This document shows, in pieces, positions 19,430 through 30,173 of a stretch of DNA of 64,000 nucleotides. Location: positions 186,001 to 250,000 of the forward strand of contig JAMXDE010000007.1 of assembly GCA_026770025.1 (NCBI GenBank), read 5' to 3'. Source of the stretch: Craspedostauros australis. Taxonomy: Eukaryota > Bacillariophyta > Bacillariophyceae > Mastogloiales > Achnanthaceae. Position 1 is the stretch's first letter, and every line of letters begins with the position of its first letter. The notes beneath the pieces are model-generated. The model was given only the letters and a program-made list of their open reading frames with translations, did not search any database and was not told where the DNA came from. Position numbers and translations under genes: made by a program.

Positions 19430-20660
19430 TCTTCTTTCTTTGCCTGTGGCTGTTTGAGTGTTAGTGTGGATGTAGCGTTTGTATACGTGCCTTGCTCCTC
19501 ACTCTTGTGATTCCACTCTGCTCTACGCTGCTGATGAGTGCTTGTTGTAGTGATAGCTGATGTGCTTTGACCCTTGGCGTGGTTGGGTTGGGTTTGAGTT
19601 TTATGCCAATGTGACTCGTTGTCTTGCTGAGCTTGCTTCTGTTGATTGTGTTGCTTCTGTTGATTTGTGTTGGTTGACTGGAGCAATGCCAATCGTGTTG
19701 CTGAGCACTCGTGGCAAAGCTCTTGTTTCTCTTTCTCCTTGTGTTGTCTTGTTGAGTGTTGTCTTGTTGAGTGTTGTGCACAGGAGTGACGATCGACGAA
19801 CTAATACTCTAATCGGTTGGTTGGTTGGTTGGTTGGTCGGTCGGTCAGTCAGTCAAGTGGATGGATGGAGAGGATGGATCGTTGGATGGAATGAGATGAA
19901 CAAAGACGAAAGACTTTTCGTTCCCTCTTTTGCCTCCGAGGTTTGTTTGGTTTTTGCGCCTTCTTGCCCTCTCGCGCTTTCTCTCTTTGTTGCTTTGCTT
20001 CGTGGTGTTTCTTCCACGCTCTCTCGTACGACTACCTCGTCTCTGTGTGTGTGCGTCGCTTTTCCATCGTTTTCGTTTTTGGGTGGTGGTGACTCGTTCT
20101 TCTCCTCGCGCGTGACAAGAAGCAATGACACACACGCAGAAAGGCAAAAACCTCACACAGTCGTACTCAAAACACCGTGACGAGGCACGAATCTCAAACG
20201 TGGCCGGCTTTCGTCCACGAACGAGACATCTTCCGAGAACTAGTTGGTCATTTGTTCAAACGACTACATCGATTCCAACCGCAACGCAATTCTCCTTCCT
20301 CATCTTTTTCATTCGACCAAGATTCTTGGAGCCGACGTCTCTCCATCCGACACCCAAGAGCAAGGGACGTGTTCTGGATTGGCACCTTGCAACTACAACA
20401 CAAACGCAAACGCAAATGCAACTGCGAGTGCCAGCGCGAGTGGAAATAGTCGTACCAGTAGGGCAAGGCATCCAATACGAGTGTTCCTCATCACCTCCTC
20501 TGCTCTATTCCCTTCTCCCTTCGCTTCACACCGTTCGTCATCCGATAGAGCACCGACAGTTGCCAAACACCTTCTCGCAATTGCTGTTGCAACACACTTC
20601 CAAAAGATCTTCCATTCCATCCATCCATCCATCCATCCATCCATCAATACAAGAGCCACA
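19430..20660. promoter_or_regulatory. Shared divergent region, helicase and ITPase genes
   Basis: About 1.2 kb between two divergent start codons. It contains a GGTT tetramer array passing into GGTC at about 19816-19850 and a CCAT tetramer array at about 20617-20645, just before the ITPase ATG. Both are simple repeats. Open frames across the region have simple-sequence composition and were not accepted. Confidence 0.45.
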
Positions 20661-21866
20661 ATGAGAACTCATCTTGCGTCCGCACTCGCATCATCATCGT
20701 TGCTGTGCCTCGGCATAGTCGTACTGCATCACCAACTGTTGCCAGTGGATTCACTTGCATGGTCATCGTCTCTACCAGCATCATCGTCACTATCATCGTC
20801 ATCTTCGTTGTCAAGAACATCACACACACCGACGTCATCGACATTGCGTGCCACCAATGGAGAATCTGCTGCTCACCAAACCGAAGGATCATCGGCGTCA
20901 ACGACGGCTGCGGTCAATGGCAGTTCACAAGATAAACAAGCGGAAGATGATGAAGAACAGGAGATACAACGGCTCAATATTGCCTTTGTCACAGGGAATC
21001 GAATGAAGGTAAGGTCCATCAATCAAAATACATGAATGGATGGATGCATCGTCACGTCCATGTACCAAAATACACTGGAACTGGTACACTATTGGGACAT
21101 ATTCCACAATCGCTCACTCGACTACCAGCCACACCAAATTCTATTTCATCTGCGACACTGCGCGGCGCTCCTGTTTTCTCGTATGGCAACCAACCAACCA
21201 ACCAACACACACATAATTCCGCATCAGGTCCGCGAACTCGAAATGATCCTGGCCGAACACGACGCACCCACGCGCGGCGCCGATCCCGACTCCTCCATCG
21301 TCAACCTGCGCATCATCCACGTCGATTTGCCCGAGATTCAAGAAATCGACACGCAGGCCATCGCCAAGGCAAAGGCCATCCTGGCTTCGCAGCTCGCGGG
21401 CGGTCCCTGCCTCGTCGAAGATACCTCCCTCAAATTCAACGCGCTCGGCGGCATGCCGGGACCCTACATCAAGTGGTTCCAGGAGAAATTGAAAAGCGAA
21501 GGTCTCTGCAACATCCTGGCGGCCTACGACGACAAATCCGCGCAGGCCGTGTGCACGTTGGCCTTTTGTCCTTACCCGCATGCGGATCCCGTCCTCTTCA
21601 CGGGTGAGACGAATGGGACCATCGTCGAGCCTGTGCCGGGACGCGGATTTGGGTGGGATGGCATCTTCGTGCCGGACGATTGCGATGTGCCCTTCAGCTG
21701 CATGACGACGCAAGAGAAGAATGCATTGAGCCATCGCGGCAAGGCGGTGCGCAAGTGGGCGGAATGGATCGGCGTCAATCGTGACGAATTGTTGGCGCGG
21801 CAAGGTGGTCGACCCGCGATAGGGCACAAGGGGTTGGACTTCAAATGCGTCACGCCGGAGCAGTAG
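20661..21866 (+). CDS. ITPA: Inosine triphosphate pyrophosphatase (ITPA/Ham1 family), leader-bearing, two exons
   Basis: Exon 1 is 20661-21008 and exon 2 is 21228-21866, joined in phase 0 across a 219-base GTAAGG...CAG intron; total 328 residues. The first 100 residues are an extension: a hydrophobic leader (SSLLCLGIVVLHHQLLPVDS) then a Ser/Thr-rich stretch. The catalytic domain begins at LNIAFVTGNRMKVRELE and has the family motifs VEDTSLKFNALGGMPGPYIK, EKNALSHRGKA, FGWDGIF. The enzyme hydrolyses ITP, dITP and XTP to monophosphates, keeping deaminated purines out of RNA and DNA. Human ITPA is about 194 residues and lacks such a leader, so this form is probably sent to an organelle or the secretory route; plastid is plausible. 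An acidic linker (QAEDDEEQE) separates leader and enzyme. Confidence 0.92.
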
Positions 21867-22296
21867 GCGGCATGTTCTCCGTCTGTCTGTCTTTCTTGGG
21901 TGGTCAGTGGTTTGAGTCGGTTGCGATGAGACATGCACGTGAAGGATGCACTATCGTGTGTTTATGGTAGTCGTCCCATACGTCTATGCCAGTCAAGAGG
22001 AAAGAGTGGTATGATCGATGGAGACAACTTCTACTCAACGACCAAACATTTCAAGCAGCAATAATGACGCTCTAACAACAGTCATAATATGCCGCAACAT
22101 TTTCTCAACTTTTTCTTCATTGATATCTTGCTTGTTGGTGCGATTGCTCTTATGTGTCGAGTACTCTCTCTCTCTCTCTCTCTCTCTCTCGAGTACTTGA
22201 TGAATCGATTGCACTCTGCCATGTCTGTACTGCTCTGCTATTTACCGCGTTCAGATTTCCATCTCCATTCGCATCCATTCACACTCGCATTCATAT
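21867..22296. other. Convergent intergenic region with a CT tract bracketed by GAGTAC
   Basis: A pure CT run at about 22165-22190 is flanked on both sides by GAGTAC hexamers. No gene. Confidence 0.5.
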
Positions 22297-23127
22297 TCAC
22301 ATGGTTCCAAATACGTACCCAGCATACGCACTGAACAGATGCCACAACGAATGCAGCACGATGTATGGCATGCCAGCCTCCCAAATCCAGCAGCTGAATA
22401 GAAAGCCCACTCCCATGGTGGACGTCACAACACCATCCATTGGCAATGCCAGGACGAAGGCGTCAATCGGCAACGGCGAATTCACAAACGCCGCGATGCC
22501 CGTCGCGAAGATGGTGCCGAAGGCAAACACGTAGTCCACCATCAATGCCAACCGCACCGTCTTATCTTCAACGACGGTGTTGTCTTGCGCGAAGACTTCC
22601 AATTGCGTGTAATGATACACGAAGCTCGCGACGCTGGTGAATTCCACCAACATTCCCAAGAACCAGTTTTGAGGCAAGATGAGGACGCCGACGATGGAGT
22701 ATGCCAGGTTGGTGGCCAGGAAGGCTTGACCCACCGTCGTGCGGGAGGTTTCGGGGAAGAGGTTGGCGTAGTTCAATGCCCATCCATCCGTAATGTCGTC
22801 AAGAAACTCTTGGGCTGGCGATAGCGCATTCTGTGTGGTCGTGAGAACAATGTCGAAGGGCGAGACTATGGTGGTGGGTGCCGTCTCGACGTTTTCATTT
22901 GACTGTTGGTGCAGGATGCAGGAATGTGGTCTGGGTTGGTTGCGTTTGCATTCGTAGGAGCATCCGTGTGTCAGTCCCTGGCGATGAGGCAGGACCTTGC
23001 CAAACCGGGCAGCTGGCGTGACGACCGAAAACGCCGTGCAAGTGCTACTGCCACCCAGGATGACAGCGACCATCATCGCCATCATCCACATTCGAGTCGT
23101 CGTCGTCGTCACCATCAGCGTCGTCAT
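22297..23127 (-). CDS. Plastid-targeted multi-pass protein of the CREST hydrolase superfamily type
   Basis: A 276-residue frame. Residues 1-31 are a signal peptide ending at the ASAFAP-like site CTAF/SV, followed by a Ser/Arg-rich transit-like stretch, the bipartite leader of secondary-plastid proteins. Residues about 130-276 have five or six membrane segments. The five residues that define the CREST superfamily (alkaline ceramidase, PAQR receptors, Per1, TMEM8) appear in the right order: S168 and H172 in SFVYH, D198 in LALMVDY, H259 and H263 in HSLWHLFSAYAGY. In characterised members these residues bind zinc and support amide or ester hydrolysis of lipids. Substrate here is unknown. ATG 23127 was taken as start; internal Met residues within the leader would also work. 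Confidence 0.6.
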   Translation of the reverse strand: MTTLMVTTTTTRMWMMAMMVAVILGGSSTCTAFSVVTPAARFGKVLPHRQGLTHGCSYECKRNQPRPHSCILHQQSNENVETAPTTIVSPFDIVLTTTQNALSPAQEFLDDITDGWALNYANLFPETSRTTVGQAFLATNLAYSIVGVLILPQNWFLGMLVEFTSVASFVYHYTQLEVFAQDNTVVEDKTVRLALMVDYVFAFGTIFATGIAAFVNSPLPIDAFVLALPMDGVVTSTMGVGFLFSCWIWEAGMPYIVLHSLWHLFSAYAGYVFGTM

Positions 23128-24756
23128 GTTCTTTTTTGTGGCAAATGGAAGGTCGTTTATTGTTACTGCTCAATAATGCAATCCCATCAAAGTGCGGAGG
23201 ATTCAGTTGTGGAAAAGAGCACTGCTCGCACAAGAGAGAGCTGCTTTTGATTGACTCTCTCTGCCTGCCTTTTTGCGAACCTCTGTTGAAGTTTTCACTG
23301 GACCGAGAGATGATCGAATGCCCATTCTTTGCACACTCTCATTTTCTTCCAAACCACTTCGGGCCATTGTCGATGTTGACGTTGGTGGTGATGTCAACGT
23401 GACAGTTTTTCCAATGACACAACAACGAATGAGAAAACTGGTCATTTGACGGATCCGCACGATCGAATTGCGGATTGGAAAGACGGGACTCGAGCAAATG
23501 GTAAAACTTGATACTTAGTCGTATGAGTCATTGTCTCTGTAGACGCTGGTACATTTTGTACGTCAGTCCCACGCGAAGGGGCCAAAAACCACCTTTGTGC
23601 CCTAGACGGCAGGCTAGATAGACTATTGGTGACACAAGAACTAGACTTGTGTACAATAGATACTAGTCATCAATAAGTCACCCAAGCAATCACATTGCCA
23701 GTCACACCTACGAGTCGTGTTAACAGTCAATCAAGACTGACGAGTCGTGAATCAAAATTGTAATCAGATTAGTCAAGACTCAAACTGAAGTCGGGTGAGT
23801 CAAGGTTCCAACTGGAAGTCTGATTAGTCAAAGCTCCAGTTGGAAGAATGATTGGTCAAGATTCAATCGTAAAAATATTTGCATATGAAAGGAATATCGC
23901 CATCCAAACCCTGACCTCCATCCAAAACGAGAAGTCTAACAGAGAGTGGCGCAGGTTTGGGATAAGGCACAAACAACGTGATCTCGAAATGCATGAATAC
24001 GATTGACAAGAGGTGCAGACTGCAGAAGGGAGAGAGATAGCTCAAGTAATCATAATTTTGATCTTACATCATCAACAACAACATTCATTATCATTAGCAA
24101 TCGTATGAACATCAATCGTCCGCCGGCATAAGGCACTTTGTTGGCAAGTCCCGATGTTGGGAGCCTACGATCGTGGAAGACGGTGGTGGTTACTGTTTCT
24201 CTGTTTGCTATTTCATTAGTTGAAGCACTCCGATCCTCTCGGTGTCTCCGTAGTCTTGCCCGATGCTCTCGGCGCGTCTGTCTCTTCACAGATTGGTTGA
24301 ACCCGACTATGAGTCGGTACGCGAGATACTCTCTCGCTCTTGCTTGTTATCTCTCTCTCTCTCTCTCTCTCAATAGCGCGTGTTTGTACTACGTGTCACT
24401 CCGTGCTCGATGCGTACTCCGCATTCGACACTCCGTTCGTTTACTAATGGCTTCTACTCCACGAGTACTTGCCATTTGAACTCCTCTACATGTATCCGTG
24501 ATCTTGATGTACTTCTGTCATCTGATCTTCACCTTCTGCTTCTGACATTGAGACAGATGTCGACGTGGTGACATGATGACATCCTGTCGGCGTCAGTTGT
24601 CGTCCTTCTGCTCTCCAGATGTCACGTTCTGTCGATGATGTCGATGTCTCGGTGCGGATATCGTCATTTGAGGTTTAGTTGGGAAGTATACCAAGTTTCG
24701 CTTGGTACCATGCGTTCCCATTGATGGATGGACGGACGATGTTCCTGATACTCTCA
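23128..24756. other. Long gene-free stretch
   Basis: No accepted gene on either strand. It contains the degenerate tandem repeat annotated separately, a CT tract at about 24349-24372, and scattered short ACGAGTAC-type motifs (for example 24468). Base composition is near neutral. It forms the border between the host gene block and the mobile-element block. Confidence 0.4.
23766..23870. repeat. Degenerate tandem repeat, unit about 27-29 bases
   Basis: Four imperfect units, each starting with a variant of GATTAGTCAA or GTGAGTCAA and followed by a CAACTGGAAGT-like half. Further loose GTCAA and GAGTC words lie just upstream (23700-23765), so the array may once have been longer. Confidence 0.55.
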
Positions 24757-25451
24757 GAAATCGTTGTTTGCAGATTTCCTCCAGAAATCCTGCTCATTTT
24801 CGTGTGTTCTATTTGTGGTGTGATTTTGTCAAATCTCAGTTCACTACAAAACGAATGTAGTTGTACCGTCCGTACGTGAGTATAAGAGAATAATGGGTGA
24901 ACGATGCACATACACATACGTACATCTCGACATATACACGCATGCACATCTCAACATATCTCATCACACTGGGTGGGTGCCCGCTAATCTGGAAGTCAAA
25001 GCTTCAGACGGAGATCGCTCTTTCCACAATGGAGGCCGAGTATGCGGCCCTGTCTCTGGCCATGCGCGCGCTCATCCCCATCCAACAGCTCATCCGCCAA
25101 GTCATCGACAACGCTGGCACAAGCATGCCGCTGCACGCACAGCTCCAGTGCACGGTGTTCGAGGATAATCAGGGATGTATCGCGCTCGCCGCCAATCATC
25201 AACCCACGGCACGCACTAAGCACTTCCTGACCAAGTGGCACTTCTTCTGGTACTGGGTCAAGGCAGGGTTCATTTGCATCAAACACATTGCCACGACTGA
25301 ACAACCCGCCGACATCTTCACAAAGGGACTGGCGATTGTTCTTTTCGAGTATCTGCGCAAGCAGATCATGGGCTGGTAAAGCCAGCAACACCAGGGATGG
25401 AGTTTTCTTCGAAATCTATATCTTGTCACGACACAACACTGAGAGGGAGAG
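24757..25451 (+). mobile_element. Ty1/copia fossil: LTR-like piece followed by RNase H end of pol
   Basis: Bases 24761-24955 match, in reverse, 39507-39701, and lie against other copia remains in both places, so they are probably LTR sequence. From about 24960 to 25379 an RNase H tail of copia pol is readable (IALSTMEAEYAALSLAMRA; FEDNQGCIALA; TEQPADIFTKGL). A purine-rich GAGAGGGAGAG at about 25440-25450 just before TTGAAGTTCAA fits a polypurine tract and LTR start. The element is a strongly truncated, old fragment; most of gag and pol is absent. Confidence 0.7.
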
Positions 25452-26600
25452 TTGAAGTTCAACTAAGAACCGACTACTTTCCTTTTTAGAGTATCCCGTG
25501 TCGTTGCTTGAAATTGCTTTTGGCGCGCAATAGTCCAAACCCGACAATGGACAGACCTTCCTTGCCCTCCCCTCTTTTCAGTCACGAATCATTCCCGATT
25601 CCCATGCTACGGTCCATCTAAGCCAACCAACGCATGTGGGAACTATATGCTCCCCAGATCCTGTCAGATGGACTTCACCTGGATTCCCTTTTGCTGGCAC
25701 GACGTTTGTTGGCCATGCCAGCCACATCGTGAGCAATCCAAGCTGCTTCAACCTCAGCAATGGAATCCTGATGCAAGTTCAGTCTGCTGGCTCCGGCTGC
25801 GCAGCTCCCATCCCTTCAACATCTGCTGAAGCCACGAGACCTGCTGCATGACATCGCCTAAGACTCAGAGGGTAAGGACACAGAGGAAAGTACAGTCTCT
25901 TCTCAGCACTGAACCATGAGGGTCAGTGCAGAGCCGTGTCAATACCAGAACATCGTTTCTTCATCCTGCCTACAACTACTAACTCATATTATACATGTTC
26001 GGATTAGTACAACACTACTACTCTATTCATCGTTACAGCTTTAACAGTCAAACAGCGTTTGATAGAACGATAATGAAAACGAGGTGAACTTACTGAACGC
26101 TGAAGGGTGATCAATCCGTGGTAGTACAGTAGGTGAACAAGGTTGTTGTTGAGTGTGTGTCTTAGTCTTTAGAGCTGTAACGAATCCAAATGAGACTTTC
26201 AAAAGGATTGTGAGCATGTGATGTGCAGCATCCATTATAGTTGGATCTGCAACATCTCTATTAGTAGTAACATAGTGGAGCGTTGAGTCTCCGTACGTGC
26301 CATCATCGCGGTGTCGATGTTGCCATTTCCGAGAGGAGACATCAATTTCGTGGCGGTCGGAGAGAGAGTTTGTTGTTCACTCTCTTTCGATCAATTTGGG
26401 GGAACAAGGTTCATCCAACGGTTTGACCCGATTGTCCGTTCAGGACAGGTCATGTCACGCCCATAAGTGGCGTGGGATGGCACGATCGCCCAAACCCAAA
26501 TTCAGCGGACACGCGACATCGTCTTAAGTAGAGCACGATTCGAGGGTGGGACCCCATCCCACCGACATCGAGTCACGCTTCAATCCCGCTCAAACTCTGA
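25452..26600. other. Unassigned stretch between two copia fossils
   Basis: The start (TTGAAGTTCAAC, a perfect inverted pair around one G) looks like an LTR start, but no matching second copy could be found in the window. No host gene is supported. A small hairpin CACGCC/GGCGTG lies at about 26457-26475. Confidence 0.3.
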
Positions 26601-26639
26601 GCAGTCGGTCATTTGACTAACTAGACTAAATCTTAACAC

Positions 26640-29443
26640 GACTAATAGGAATACTAGTTTGAAGTAATAGCGTTCAAGCCCAGTGAACCGCATCAATCGG
26701 CCTCATCTGAAGCTGGCAGTCCACAAGGCCTACTCCGGTTCGTCTACAAACGTGGCCGAATTCCAACTATCTACATGGCCAAACACCAACTACAATATTG
26801 ACTGGCGATACGACTGATATCTCTCACATTTCGGAATTCAGGTGGTTCGACTTCGTTTGGTATATGAATCTCCAAGGAGCAAATATGAACACAAAACATC
26901 TTGATCGCTACCTCGGCCCATCAAAGGCCGTGGGTGAGGCGATGTGCTCGTACATTCTCACATCTTCTGGCGCTGTTGTTTCTAAATCCTCTGTCATTCC
27001 TTTGTCCGATGTTGACCTCAACAGTGAAGCAGTGAAGCAACAACAATCCGACTTCATGTCCAACTTACAAAACAAATGGAAAGATCGAATGGCAGGCATC
27101 AAGCCAGGGGACGACGGAGACGACGTCGACGACACAGCTGAAGACATTGCTTTCCTGGAACAGACTACATCATTGGAACCTTTGTTGGAGCCAGCTGACG
27201 CCGATGAAGATGCATACGATCGATACCTGTCCGCTCGAGTCAAGCTACCTGTGGGTGATGACATCCAATTTGGTACAGTAAAGCGCCGAAAACGCGATGC
27301 AAGCGGGAAGCTGATTGGTCACTCACATTCAAATCCACTTCTTGACACGTCCATGTATGAGGTTGAATTTGTGGATGGACACAGCGAAGTGTTCAATGCG
27401 AATCAGATCGCAGAAAATTTCTACGCGCGAACAGATGACGACGGATACACAACACTCTTGATGGAGGACATCATCGACCATAAACGACTTCCTACCGCTG
27501 CAACCGCTGATGACAAGACGACCACGAAGACGACCAAGGGATGGAAGCTGTGTGTGCTATGGAAAGACGGATCTGCATCATGGATTCATTTACGAGATGC
27601 CAAGGAGGCTGATCCTGTGAAGACAGCCGAGTACGCAACCAACAACCAGCTCACCAACGAGCCTGCCTTTCGATGGTGGGTTCCTTACACAATGAAGCGG
27701 CGTAACCGCATCCTGATGGCCAACCGCAAACGATACTTCCGACGGAACGAGAAATATGGTCTCGAATTGCCAAAGAGCGTCCAACGAGCTCTTGCGATCG
27801 ACGAGGAGACAGGAACCGACTTCTGGCGCAAAGCGTTAGAGAAAGAGATGAAGAACGTTCGACCAGCATTCAACATCAAGACAGAAGACACAAAGCCACC
27901 AGTTGGATACACCTACATTGCATGTCACATGATCTTCGATATCAAAGTCGACCTCACATGAAAGGCGCGACTTGTGGCAGGCGGTCACATGACTGAAGCA
28001 CCATCCAGCATAACATATGCCAGTGTGGTGACACGCGAAAGCGTGCGAATCGCATTCCTCTTGGCAGCGCTGAACGACCTGGATGTACTTGCAGCAGATG
28101 TGATGAATGCATACCTCAACGCGCCATGTCGCGAACGTGTCTACACAACATGTGGACCTGAGTTCGGGGCAGATGCAGGAAAGGCAGCAGTCATTTGCCG
28201 CGCACTCTACGGACTCAAATTTAGTGGCGCTGCTTGGAGAGCGCATCTCGCAGAAACACTGCAGAACTCGCTCGGATTCACCTCGTGTCGCGCTGATAGC
28301 GATGTATGGATGAAGCCAGCAGTAACGAGCGATGGGTCTGAATATAACGAGTACATCCTCGTGTACACTGACGATATTCTGGCGATCTCCAAAGATCCCA
28401 GCGCGATACTCTCACACATTGGTTCTTACTTCTTTCTCAAACCCGCCTCGATCGGTCCACCAACAACATACCCAGGCTCTACTATCGCTCCGTTCCATTT
28501 GACAGCAGAACCGGAACGACCAAAGTGGAGCATGGGATCTCAACAGTACGTCCGAGAGGTCACGAAGATGGCGAAGAAATGGCTTGAGGCCCGTGGCGGT
28601 ATATTCCGAAACAGCGCACAAAGTGTGCTACCAAACGGTTACCGTCCAGAGCTTGACGCCACGGCCCTTTGTTATCCAGAGGAAATGAACTACTATCAAC
28701 AACTGATTGGGATCCTGAGGTGGATCGTCGAGTTGGGACGGATCGGCATATGCTGTGAAACAAGCATGATGTCATCATGCTGTGCTGCACCAAGAACTGG
28801 TCATTTGCGTGTACTCTTTCATATGTTTGCCTATCTCAACTCACATGACCGATCACGTTTGGTGTTCGACGATGCATACGTCAAGAAGAACACCATTCCA
28901 ACACCAGATTGGGCATCATTCTACCCCGACGCACGCGAAATGATACCACATGATATGCCAAAACCAAGAGGCAAAGAAATGCAGATGACATGTGTTGTTG
29001 ATGCAGATCATGCAGGAGATCAATACACACGACGATCTCGAACAGGTGTTTTACTTTTCTTGAATTCCTCACCCATCTTATGGTACAGCAAGAAGCAAAA
29101 TGGAATTGAGACATCAACATTCGGTTCAGAATTCACAGCACTCAAGGTCGCCATGGAGATTGTGATTGGCATGAGATACAAGCTTCGAATGATGGGTGTG
29201 CCTTTGGAGGGACCGGCAGATATCCGAGTTGACAACCAGAGCGTCGTCTACAACACATCCGCACCCGAATCACAGCTGAGAAAGAAAGCCAACGCAATTG
29301 CATATCACTTTGTCCGAGAGAATGTGGCGGCAGGAGTGGCAGTCATCCAATATGAACCATCAGAGACCAATCTGGCTGACATGTTGACCAAGCCACAATC
29401 AGGTCCACGAAGGCGGGAGCAATCACAACACATTCTATTTTGA
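26640..29443 (+). mobile_element. Ty1/copia fossil (CoDi-like), reverse transcriptase and RNase H region
   Basis: Readable pol parts run from about 26798 to 29443. They include the spacer between integrase and reverse transcriptase (KLCVLWKDGSASWIHL, FWRKALEKEMKNVRPAFN), reverse transcriptase (VLAADVMNAYLNAPCRERVY; ILVYTDDILAIS), and RNase H (VVDADHAGDQYTRRSRTG; STFGSEFTALK; SETNLADMLTKP). gag, protease and most of integrase are missing, and no clear LTR pair brackets it. It is a broken, 5'-lacking copy with few visible breaks in what remains. It resembles, but is distinct from, the copia at 39.7-57.3 kb. Confidence 0.88.
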
Positions 29444-29803
29444 GCTTGTGAGACTGCGCGACAGTACCCATCGGATGGTCGGCTGGGGAGTAACTTCCTG
29501 GTGGATGGGATGAGCGCCCTGTGGTGTCCAATTGATGAGGACATGCAGCAGGTACATACCGTGCGATTAAGAGCACCGAAGAGATGAGACGATCTGACGA
29601 GCAGCAGAGCCACTGCATATCGAGGGGACCAAACAGAAGCAGACGTTATTACCGGTTATTTGAGCGTTAGACTGAGCACTTGCAGCTGAATCATATGCAG
29701 CAGAATAGAGACCGCATGAGAGGTAAATGGCTCGTGCCTTGAGCTCATAATCCGTTGTTTATTTCCAATTCCATGCCTTTTCCCAGTAGGAGAGTTTGTA
29801 ATG

Positions 29804-29860
29804 AAGCACAATTTGTGTGAAACAAGGACTATGAATTTACGCCAAGTGGATTTCTTAACA
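29804..29860 (+). repeat. 57-base dispersed repeat, probable LTR end, copy 1
   Basis: Matches 34552-34608 on the opposite strand with about 7 mismatches and no gap. Both copies end ...GTGGATTTCTYAACA, after which similarity stops, as expected for the CA terminus of an LTR. Confidence 0.6.
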
Positions 29861-29917
29861 CTGAGATTATAGGAGATTAGATGATATACTTGATACTCAC
29901 TACTTAAGTAGGCAATT

Positions 29918-30007
29918 ACTCCGTTTCATCAACGGAGTGGGCTACGGCTACCGGTTCCGGGTGCAATCCCCGGGCATTCCAGATTTCGTCGTCTGGGGTT
30001 CGATTCC
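29918..30007 (+). other. Cluster of tRNA-like motifs (hairpin, T-arm-like stem, B-box word)
   Basis: Within 90 bases there is a perfect 8-bp hairpin (ACTCCGTT/AACGGAGT, 29918-29938, loop holding CAT), a 5-bp stem with a 7-base loop CCGGG-TGCAATC-CCCGG (29957-29973), and GGTTCGATTCC (29997-30007), an exact Pol III B-box consensus. I could not fold these into one cloverleaf: no matching acceptor stem was found for either T-arm. It may be a decayed tRNA, a tRNA-derived SINE head, or chance. Confidence 0.25.
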
Positions 30008-30173
30008 TTTCTCTTCGCCATCGCCATTTTCTGCTTATCCTTATCCTAACAAACACATGAAGACCCAATGAAGAGGGTGCTTTGCCATCATCCGGAAGGT
30101 GGCTGGCCCAGACCCTTCAAGACCTGGTGTTGGCACGGAACCGGAGGAAGAATGTACTTGTGCTGCTGCTCCC

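Larger units (their letters stand above)
29444..30173. other. 3' flank of the copia fossil, with LTR-end-like repeat and tRNA-like motifs
   Basis: Probably decayed copia 3' sequence up to about 29860, since a 57-base piece there recurs elsewhere in inverted form and ends in CA. The rest holds the structured motifs listed separately. No gene. Confidence 0.35.

Noticed and set aside
19560-20180. A 206-residue frame in the helicase/ITPase intergenic region
   Set aside because: Made of GGTT and CT-type simple sequence; Leu/Ser/Val-rich without family or start support.
29918-30007. A functional tRNA-Met gene
   Set aside because: The hairpin and T-arm-like stems cannot be combined with a 7-bp acceptor stem; spacing between them is too long for a standard variable loop.
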